Source: Patescibacteria group bacterium
Lineage (GTDB): Bacteria > Patescibacteriota > Dojkabacteria > SC72 > T1SED10-24
Assembly (NCBI GenBank): GCA_007136035.1
Contig: SLHS01000085.1
Coordinates: 1 to 6,404 of the forward strand
Length of the DNA stretch: 6,404 bases
Direction of reading: 5' to 3'
In this document: in pieces, positions 1 to 5,066 of the stretch
How positions within the stretch are numbered: position 1 is the stretch's first letter
Layout: every line of letters begins with the position of its first letter
The notes under the pieces: model-generated
The model's database searches: none
The model's input: the letters and a program-made list of their open reading frames with translations, nothing else
What the model was told of the DNA's origin: nothing
Position numbers and translations under genes: made by a program

Positions 1-52
1 AGAGATGGCCAAGGATTTTGATATGGACAAAATTAAACAAATGATGGGCTAA
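1..52 (+). CDS. 3' end of an upstream gene, probably YbaB/EbfC nucleoid-associated protein (partial)
   Basis: Sixteen complete codons (bases 2-49) followed by TAA at 50-52 are visible; the rest lies upstream of the window. The peptide ends EMAKDFDMDKIKQMMG. This alternation of methionine, lysine and acidic residues ending in MMG or similar is like the C-terminal helix and tail of the small DNA-binding protein YbaB/EbfC. That gene commonly sits directly before recR (the dnaX-ybaB-recR order is conserved across bacteria). The stop is only 3 bp before the recR start, so the two are surely co-transcribed and probably translationally coupled. The reading frame and stop are seen directly. The identity is inferred mainly from gene order, because 16 residues cannot establish the family; the end of another small helical protein is possible. 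Confidence 0.5.
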   Translation, partial: EMAKDFDMDKIKQMMG

Positions 53-55
53 AAA

Positions 56-667
56 ATGTCTGTACTACCTAGAGTCGTTGTAAAAGTAATTGAGGAATTT
101 GAAAGATTACCAGGTGTGGGACCGAAGTCGGCTGCGCGAATGGCTTATCATTTTTTACGTTCTCCTAACAATGATGCTTCTAAACTTGCAAGAAATCTCC
201 TTGAAATGGATGAAAATATTGTTTTTTGTTCAAAATGTTTTAATGTTTCAGAAAAAGAAGAGTGTGATTTGTGTAGTAGTCCTTTGAGAGATAAAAGTAA
301 GATTTGTGTTGTTGAGGAATCTTTGGATATTGTTGCGTTTGAAAACTCTGGTGTGTATGGAGGTTTGTATTTTGTTTTAGGGGGAGTTATTTCTCCAGCT
401 GATGGTATTGGTGCTGAAGAGTTAAGATTTCCTGAATTGAAAAAAAGAGTACAAGAACTTACAAAGGATTTTGAGATAGAGGTAATAGTTGCTACCAATC
501 CTAGTCTTGAAGGTGAGGCTACGATGGCATATATTCAAGATTTGCTTAAAGGTGTTGAAAAAGTTAGTATTACTAGACTGGCGATGGGTCTTCCTACAGG
601 TGCTGACCTTGAATATGCTGATAGTTTAACTTTGAGAAGGGCATTAGAAGGGAGAAAAAAAGTTTAA
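56..667 (+). CDS. recR: Recombination mediator protein RecR
   Basis: RecR works with RecO (and RecF) to load RecA onto SSB-coated single-stranded DNA during gap repair. It forms a ring-shaped clamp in the cytoplasm. At 203 residues it has the usual family length, and all its parts can be seen in order. There is a helix-hairpin-helix around residues 15-30 with LPGVGPKSAARMA, and a four-cysteine zinc finger (C58, C61, C70, C73; CSKC and CDLC). A Toprim domain runs from about residue 81 to 178, including VVEES, LGGVISPADGIG (107-118 region) and NPSLEGEATMAYI (148-160). The C-terminal GLPTGADLEYADSLTLRRAL segment is also present. The ATG follows the upstream stop by 3 bp. Only a weak GATGGG stretch precedes it, so initiation is probably coupled to the upstream gene. 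The gene ends in a run of seven A (655-661) just before the stop; slippage there would change only the last residues. Identification is secure. Confidence 0.97.
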   Translation: MSVLPRVVVKVIEEFERLPGVGPKSAARMAYHFLRSPNNDASKLARNLLEMDENIVFCSKCFNVSEKEECDLCSSPLRDKSKICVVEESLDIVAFENSGVYGGLYFVLGGVISPADGIGAEELRFPELKKRVQELTKDFEIEVIVATNPSLEGEATMAYIQDLLKGVEKVSITRLAMGLPTGADLEYADSLTLRRALEGRKKV

Positions 668-682
668 TTTTATTTTTTTTAG

Positions 683-2122
683 ATGAAACTTTATAATTCA
701 CTAACAAAAAAATTTGAAAAGATTAAACCTTTAAAGTCCGGAGTTATAACTATGTATAACTGTGGTCCTACAGTATATTGGAGGATGCATGTTGGTAATT
801 TAAGGGCATATGCTGAATGGGATATTCTTCATAGGGCTCTTTTGTATTTAGGATATGATGTTCGAAGAGTTATGAATTTTACTGATGTGGGTCATATGAC
901 AGATGATGATGATTTTGGTGAGGATAAAATAGAGGAGGTGGCTTCTGAAAAGGGCAAAGATCCTAGTGAGGTTGCTAATTACTATATTGGTACTGTAATT
1001 GAAGATTTTTACAAAATGAATTTTCTAAGTCCTAGCGGTGAAGTTGTTCATCCTGATACTGACATTCATGAACTAGGTAAATATGGTTGGGCTCGTGCTA
1101 CTGAATACATTGATCAGATTATAGATTTTGTTAAGAAAATTGAAGAAAATGGTTTTACTTACGAAACTGAGCAAGCTCTCTATTTTGATATTAGTAAATA
1201 TGATGATTATGACAGGATGTTTAAGCAAGATTTGAGGGACAAAAAAGTTGGTGCTAGGGAGGAAGTAGAGGTTGATCCTCAAAAGAAAAATCCAGCTGAT
1301 TTTGTACTTTGGATGAAAAAAGTTGGGAAATATGAAAAACATATAATGGCTTGGGATTCACCTTGGGGTGTGGGTTTTCCTGGGTGGCATATTGAGTGTT
1401 CTGCAATGAGTTGTGATATTTTAGGAGACAAATTTGATATCCATACTGGTGGTATTGATCACATCCCAATTCATCATACAAATGAAAGAGCACAAAACTT
1501 TGGTGCTTACAAACATGAAGTTGTGAAGTATTGGGTTCATAATGAATTTATCCGAACTCCAAAAGATGAAAAATTGAGTAAGAGTAAGGGTAATGCCTTA
1601 ACTCTTGATGAAATAGTTGAAGCTGGTATCGAACCTATGGACTTACGCTATCACTATATTTCTGTTAACTATCGAGTGCCTCTTCAATTTAATTGGGAGG
1701 CTCTTGAAGGTAGTAGAAGGTCCAGATTATCTTTAATTAAGAAAATTTCTAATCTAGATAGTGATGGTAAAGGAGGTAATTTGTTAAATGATTATGTTGA
1801 AAAGTTCGAGAACTTGTTAAAAGACAATTTAAATATGTCTGGAGTTTTTGCTCTGATTTCAGAATTACTAAAATCAGATGAAAAACCAGAGGATATTGTT
1901 AAAACAATTTTAGATTTTGATAGGGTTCTGGGTTTAAACATATGTGAGAGTTTAAAAAGTACCGAGGGATTGTCGAAAGAAGTGCAAGAATTATTGAAAA
2001 AAAGAGAAGTTGCTAGAAATGAGAAGGATTTTGAAAAATCTGACTCCTTGAGAGATGATATTGGCAAGCATGGTTTCAAAGTTTTAGATACAGATGATGG
2101 CCAAAAAGTAGAAAGGATTTAA
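683..2122 (+). CDS. cysS: Cysteinyl-tRNA synthetase (class I)
   Basis: This enzyme charges tRNA-Cys with cysteine using ATP and is essential for translation. The 479-residue length is normal to slightly long. The Rossmann catalytic domain opens with YNCGPTVY. Its HIGH signature reads HVGN (H36-N39), a substitution in the last position. The second signature is K297-L-S-K-S301, within DEKLSKSKGN. The active-site zinc ligands fit C27, C239 (WHIECSAMS), H264 and E268 (HHTNE); the 25- and 4-residue spacings match the known E. coli pattern C209/H234/E238. The C-terminal helical domain ends with the family's REVARNEKDFEKSDSLRDDI and VLDTDDG segment (about 441-473). The ATG lies 15 bp after recR. No Shine-Dalgarno is visible; the leader is instead U-rich (671-680). 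The gene ends 2 bp before rnhC, so it is the middle member of the operon. Identification is secure. Confidence 0.97.
   Translation: MKLYNSLTKKFEKIKPLKSGVITMYNCGPTVYWRMHVGNLRAYAEWDILHRALLYLGYDVRRVMNFTDVGHMTDDDDFGEDKIEEVASEKGKDPSEVANYYIGTVIEDFYKMNFLSPSGEVVHPDTDIHELGKYGWARATEYIDQIIDFVKKIEENGFTYETEQALYFDISKYDDYDRMFKQDLRDKKVGAREEVEVDPQKKNPADFVLWMKKVGKYEKHIMAWDSPWGVGFPGWHIECSAMSCDILGDKFDIHTGGIDHIPIHHTNERAQNFGAYKHEVVKYWVHNEFIRTPKDEKLSKSKGNALTLDEIVEAGIEPMDLRYHYISVNYRVPLQFNWEALEGSRRSRLSLIKKISNLDSDGKGGNLLNDYVEKFENLLKDNLNMSGVFALISELLKSDEKPEDIVKTILDFDRVLGLNICESLKSTEGLSKEVQELLKKREVARNEKDFEKSDSLRDDIGKHGFKVLDTDDGQKVERI
2111..2117 (+). promoter_or_regulatory. Ribosome binding site of rnhC
   Basis: GAAAGGA lies 7 nt before the ATG at 2125, inside the last codons of cysS. 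It is the clearest Shine-Dalgarno in the left operon, since recR and cysS have weak or no matches. It supports the chosen rnhC start, which sits 2 bp after the cysS stop. Confidence 0.7.
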
Positions 2123-2124
2123 TT

Positions 2125-2985
2125 ATGCAAAAGACTTTAACATTCACTTTAAATGATTCTCAAGTTGATGAATTTTACAAATATTTTCAAAGTATTGGTA
2201 CTTTAACTTCTAATACTAATTCATACGTTCAGTGGAGCTTTAAGGGGCCTAATTGGACTGTTTTAATGTATACAAGTGGTAAGTTTGTTGTACAAACTTC
2301 TGATGTTAATTTTGCGGAGGAAATCAATAACAAGATTCTTTCAGGAGATGATTTTAAACCACACATTGGTTCCGATGAGGTAGGTAAGGGAGATTATTTT
2401 GGCCCTTTAGTTATTTGTGCCTGTTATATAAATGAAATTTCTTTAAAAAAGGTTAAGGATTATGGAATTATGGATTCGAAAAACTTGACAGATGAAAAAA
2501 TGATGAATATTGGAAAAAAGTTAGTTAAAGACTTGGAATATGAAGTTAAAATTATTAACCCCAGAGAATATGCTAGTTTAAATGAAGAATTTAAAAATAT
2601 TTCTATTGTTCTTTCTAAAGTACATGTTGAAGTTATATCAGAGCTTTTTGAAAGAGTAGGGGATGATGTAGAGTTTGTAGTTATTGATCAATTTTCAAAA
2701 AGCCAAAAGAGATTGAATGACGAATATAGTTTAAGTGTTCCTTTAAAACAATTTCATCATGCAGAAAGTGATGTCGCAGTTGCAGCTGCTTCAATAATTG
2801 CAAGGTATTTTTTTCTTTTGGAATTTAAGAAGATGAAGGAAAAATACAATCTCAAATTTCCACTTGGTGCAACTCATGTTATAAAATTTGGAAGGAATTT
2901 TTACAAAAAGTATGGTATGGAAGGTTTGCGGGATGTAGCAAAAGTTTCTTTTCGTACTACGGAAAAAATAATTAATACTTTTTAG
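2125..2985 (+). CDS. rnhC: Ribonuclease HIII
   Basis: RNase HIII cleaves the RNA strand of RNA-DNA hybrids (R-loops, Okazaki primers). The 286-residue protein has the two-part structure that separates HIII from HII. The N-terminal domain (about 1-75) is a TBP-like substrate-binding domain, DUF3378-like. The catalytic domain starts at IGSDEVGKGDYFGPL (81-95), where D84 and E85 are the first two metal ligands. D188 in FVVIDQF is the third. E214 or D216 in HHAESDVAVAAASIIAR (211-227) is the fourth. MDSKNL (116-121) is the usual conserved DSK segment. The C-terminus ends with the typical DVAKVSFRTTEK stretch (270-281). The N-terminal extension and the GKGD motif argue against RNase HII. It is the last gene of the + strand operon. 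Its final 14 bases overlap the end of the opposing membrane-protein gene. Family assignment is firm; which acidic residue is the fourth ligand is not certain. Confidence 0.94.
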   Translation: MQKTLTFTLNDSQVDEFYKYFQSIGTLTSNTNSYVQWSFKGPNWTVLMYTSGKFVVQTSDVNFAEEINNKILSGDDFKPHIGSDEVGKGDYFGPLVICACYINEISLKKVKDYGIMDSKNLTDEKMMNIGKKLVKDLEYEVKIINPREYASLNEEFKNISIVLSKVHVEVISELFERVGDDVEFVVIDQFSKSQKRLNDEYSLSVPLKQFHHAESDVAVAAASIIARYFFLLEFKKMKEKYNLKFPLGATHVIKFGRNFYKKYGMEGLRDVAKVSFRTTEKIINTF

Positions 2986-3952
2986 AGATTTTTTCTTTAA
3001 ACGCCTTCTTAAGTGTTTTTTGGTTATTTTTTTTGATTAGAATTATTGTTATTGTTAAAACAACAACAAATCCTAAAATAGCACCTCCTATTCTTGTAGT
3101 TTGTGTTAAATATGGCAGATTTATTTGATCCTCTTTCATTTGGTTTGAATGTTCAGAAGCAATTTTAGCTATAGCTATTTTATTTGTAATTAAATCTTTA
3201 ATACTTCCTTGATATTCAAAGTCAAATGTAAGTTCTTGTTGTGGATAGAGTCTTGTTTCTTGTTCATTGATTCTATAAAAAATGGGTTTGTTTTTTTGAG
3301 AAGCTATTGTTAGTTGTCCTGTTGGGAGAAATGTATACTTGGAGTTATTTTTGATACTATATTCGATTACTGTGTTGAATGGGTTTAAAGGGTTTTTGTA
3401 TCTTAATTCGGTATTTGTTTGTTCTAAAAAGACCTGTGAAATATCTATATCGTTGATAACATGTATAGCTATCAATGCACCTATACCATAATTTAGTCCT
3501 ATCCCTCCTTCTCTTCCCACCTCTTTATCGTCAATATCTTCGATAACGATTATTGAAAAGTAAGTTCCTGGGACAACATCATTGGGTATGTTAACTTGGT
3601 ATTCTATTTGAAAACTTTCCTTAGGTTCTAAGAAAAAAGTATTTACACCTAAAGTTACAAAGTTTCTATCATCAAGAATTTCCATATTTTTTGGATTATA
3701 TCGATGTGTGTATATTTGGAAATTTCTTTCTTCTTGTGTAGTATTTGTAAACATGACGGAAGAATCGACTTTTTGTTCAAGTTTTAGGGTGTGGTCTTCT
3801 ATTGCTGGTTGTATGCTGTAAGAATAAGTAATTTTGGTATTTAAAAAAAATCCTAGGCAGAAAAATACAAGCACTAAAAATAGTTTAGTGCTTGTATTTT
3901 TTTCTTGACTTTTATTGTGAAGAATCTTTTGGTTCTTCAGTTGCCATATCAT
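2972..3952 (-). CDS. DUF916-like membrane-anchored surface protein, shorter paralogue
   Basis: This is an exported single-pass membrane protein of 326 residues from the ATG at 3952. A lysine/asparagine-rich N-region is followed by a hydrophobic signal core (LFLVLVFFCLGFFL, about 24-37). Two beta-rich extracellular domains follow. IPNDVVPGTYFSIIVIED (122-139) is the counterpart of the PEDAPSGEYYAQIFF segment in the neighbour at 3912-5000. NNSKYTFLPTGQLTI (202-216) matches that neighbour's NTGNVHVKPTG region. A TM helix (about 288-306) and a short lysine-rich tail of 20 residues end the protein. This is the layout of DUF916/WxL-interacting-like proteins frequent in Patescibacteria. The function is not known; a role in holding or assembling a surface protein is inferred. 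ATG 3952 overlaps the upstream gene by 41 bp. The frame is open to a TTG at 3994 with GGAAAGG 9 nt before it, a possible alternative. A GTG at 3874 would remove the charged N-region. An 18-bp hairpin lies in the signal-peptide codons. Confidence 0.8.
   Translation of the reverse strand: MIWQLKNQKILHNKSQEKNTSTKLFLVLVFFCLGFFLNTKITYSYSIQPAIEDHTLKLEQKVDSSVMFTNTTQEERNFQIYTHRYNPKNMEILDDRNFVTLGVNTFFLEPKESFQIEYQVNIPNDVVPGTYFSIIVIEDIDDKEVGREGGIGLNYGIGALIAIHVINDIDISQVFLEQTNTELRYKNPLNPFNTVIEYSIKNNSKYTFLPTGQLTIASQKNKPIFYRINEQETRLYPQQELTFDFEYQGSIKDLITNKIAIAKIASEHSNQMKEDQINLPYLTQTTRIGGAILGFVVVLTITIILIKKNNQKTLKKAFKEKISKKY
2999..3021 (+). terminator. Possible weak intrinsic terminator for the recR-cysS-rnhC operon
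   Basis: Fourteen bases after the rnhC stop, AAACGC (2999-3004) can pair with GTGTTT (3013-3018), allowing one G-U pair, around an 8-nt loop. The run of T continues to 3021. The stem is short and A-U rich, so this is only a candidate. It lies within the C-terminal codons of the opposing gene, as expected when two operons converge with no spacer. Confidence 0.25.
3861..3901 (-). terminator. 18-bp perfect inverted repeat with A/U-tract arms: terminator-like hairpin downstream of the 3912-5000 gene
   Basis: Bases 3861-3878 (AAAAATACAAGCACTAAA on the + strand) are the exact reverse complement of 3884-3901, with a 5-nt loop (3879-3883). On the - strand the hairpin begins 10 nt after the TAA of the DUF916-like gene and ends in UUUUU. 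It therefore has the form and place of an intrinsic terminator. Because it starts with A and ends with T on both strands, it could act in both directions. It is unusual in lying inside the open frame of the next gene, where it spells signal-peptide codons. The stem is seen directly; terminator or attenuator activity is inferred. Confidence 0.7.
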
Positions 3953-5000
3953 TTTGATCTTTGTTTTTTTTAGTTTCTGTTGGTGGTGTTTCAATGATAT
4001 TTACCTTTCCGATATTATTTTCAGCTTCACCTTCAACCTTTACACTCTTTGATTTTTTAATAGATTTTATCGTCCAAACTAAGACTATGATTGCACCTAA
4101 TATTGCTAAAGCTAGTTTCCATTGAAATATCCAGAAGTCAGTTTCTGCTGTTATAGGGCTGTAGCCAGGACTTTCGGATGTATAGTAGAGGGTTAGTTCT
4201 GCAGTTATTGGACCTACAGCTAGCTTACCTTCTTCTGTTAATAAGTAATTAGATTCCCACTCGGATACATACGTTGCTATACTGTCTCTAATTAGAGCTT
4301 TTCGAGTAGGATTGAATTCAATATTTGCTAATTCCTGTCCAAAAATATTAGTGAGAATGATAATTCCAGTAGGTTTTACATGGACATTACCGGTGTTTTG
4401 TATACTGGTAATAAATTCTACGTCTGGTTTTTCATAGAATTTATGTGTAGCCTGGAACTCTAATAGGCTGATATTTTCATCCATTTCATCACCAGTTCTA
4501 ACTAAAAATGTTGGACCTCCAGCAATATGACTGTATGCCATTGTAGCCTCATCTGCGGGTGTTAGTTCCTGTTCACTGTGAAAAAAGATTTGAGCATAAT
4601 ATTCCCCAGAAGGAGCATCTTCGGGTACATCAATTAAGTAATTTAATTCAAAATTGTGTTGTGGGGGGACAACAACTTCCGTTGTTTCGATGTGGAACCA
4701 ACTTGCTGCAGAAGTTGTTGAAGCCATTTCTTCTTCTTCAGAAAGCAGTACTGCTGTGCCTGGGTGACCTTCGATTTGTTTAAAACCTCGTATTGTAATT
4801 GAGTATTGCATATCGTTCTCCGCTTGGTGCCAAACAGTTACTTTATCTGTATATGGTTCTCCTGGAGTTATATGCAATTCCTGCGAAACAGGTGTAAACC
4901 CTAAGGATTTAGCTGTACTTCCCTCAGCATCTATCCTCTCTGTGCTTGTAAAGAACACGAGAACCATTACAAGCGGGGCAATGAGATATTTAATTTTCAT
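3912..5000 (-). CDS. DUF916-like membrane-anchored surface protein, longer paralogue
   Basis: This is an exported single-pass membrane protein of 362 residues, and its ectodomain probably faces the cell surface. A signal peptide (1-25: MKIK, core LIAPLVMVLVFF, possible cleavage after IDA) leads into a first beta-sandwich (about 33-170). That domain has FTPVSQELHITPGEPYTDKV and PEDAPSGEYYAQIFF (126-140), the hallmark of the DUF916/WxL-interacting-like fold. A second beta-sandwich (about 175-285) carries QNTGNVHVKPTGIIILTNIF, typical of the Patescibacteria versions. A TM helix (about 291-311) and a 50-residue charged, low-complexity cytoplasmic tail complete it. The ATG at 5000 has no clear Shine-Dalgarno, but a sigma70-like promoter lies just upstream. 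The gene overlaps its smaller relative downstream by 41 bp and follows the LamG/FnIII protein gene by 66 bp. A role in anchoring or displaying that protein is an inference from context. No enzyme motif is visible. Confidence 0.85.
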   Translation of the reverse strand: MKIKYLIAPLVMVLVFFTSTERIDAEGSTAKSLGFTPVSQELHITPGEPYTDKVTVWHQAENDMQYSITIRGFKQIEGHPGTAVLLSEEEEMASTTSAASWFHIETTEVVVPPQHNFELNYLIDVPEDAPSGEYYAQIFFHSEQELTPADEATMAYSHIAGGPTFLVRTGDEMDENISLLEFQATHKFYEKPDVEFITSIQNTGNVHVKPTGIIILTNIFGQELANIEFNPTRKALIRDSIATYVSEWESNYLLTEEGKLAVGPITAELTLYYTSESPGYSPITAETDFWIFQWKLALAILGAIIVLVWTIKSIKKSKSVKVEGEAENNIGKVNIIETPPTETKKNKDQNDMATEEPKDSSQ

Positions 5001-5034
5001 TATTTTTAACTAAATAATTTTAACTAACTATTCC

Positions 5035-5063
5035 ATAATACATATGTATTACAGAATTGTAAA
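5035..5063 (-). promoter_or_regulatory. Sigma70-type promoter for the two DUF916-like genes
   Basis: Read on the - strand, TTTACA (5063-5058) is followed after exactly 17 bases by TATTAT (5040-5035). Each hexamer matches the consensus at 5 of 6 positions. Initiation would fall near 5028, giving an AT-rich leader of about 28 nt before the ATG at 5000. The site lies in the only true intergenic gap of the window, so it would let the two membrane proteins be expressed independently of the upstream surface protein. Confidence 0.65.
5036..5051. promoter_or_regulatory. 16-bp perfect palindrome overlapping the -10 (operator-like)
   Basis: TAATACATATGTATTA is an exact palindrome with no spacer. It covers five of the six -10 bases and 11 bases of the spacer of the - strand promoter. 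A dimeric regulator bound here would block RNA polymerase. It is AT-rich, so chance is a real alternative, and no regulator gene is present in the window. It has no loop and so is a poor terminator for the gene upstream. Confidence 0.45.
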
Positions 5064-5066
5064 GTC

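Noticed and set aside
148..498. Antisense open frame within recR
   Set aside because: It is fully inside a well-identified gene, with no recognisable domain or start signal; a shadow frame of AT-rich coding DNA. The same applies to the frames antisense to cysS and opposite the surface genes.
655..661. A7 slippery run at the end of recR as a programmed frameshift site
   Set aside because: It lies two codons before the stop, so slippage would change only the tail. There is no downstream stem-loop and no extended alternative product.
3872..3874. GTG as start of the shorter DUF916-like gene, which would avoid the gene overlap
   Set aside because: It lies within the hairpin, has no ribosome binding site, and would leave a signal peptide with no positive N-region.
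3953..3994. N-terminal extension of the shorter DUF916-like gene to a TTG at 3994, preceded by GGAAAGG
   Set aside because: It needs a rare start codon, an 83-bp overlap with the upstream gene and an unusually long (about 36-residue) region before the hydrophobic signal core. The purine run is also simply part of the upstream coding sequence. ATG 3952 was preferred, but the TTG cannot be excluded.
5004..5027. TTAGTTAAAA repeated twice with a 14-bp period in the leader of the longer DUF916-like gene
   Set aside because: Too short and AT-rich to separate from chance in a leader of this composition.
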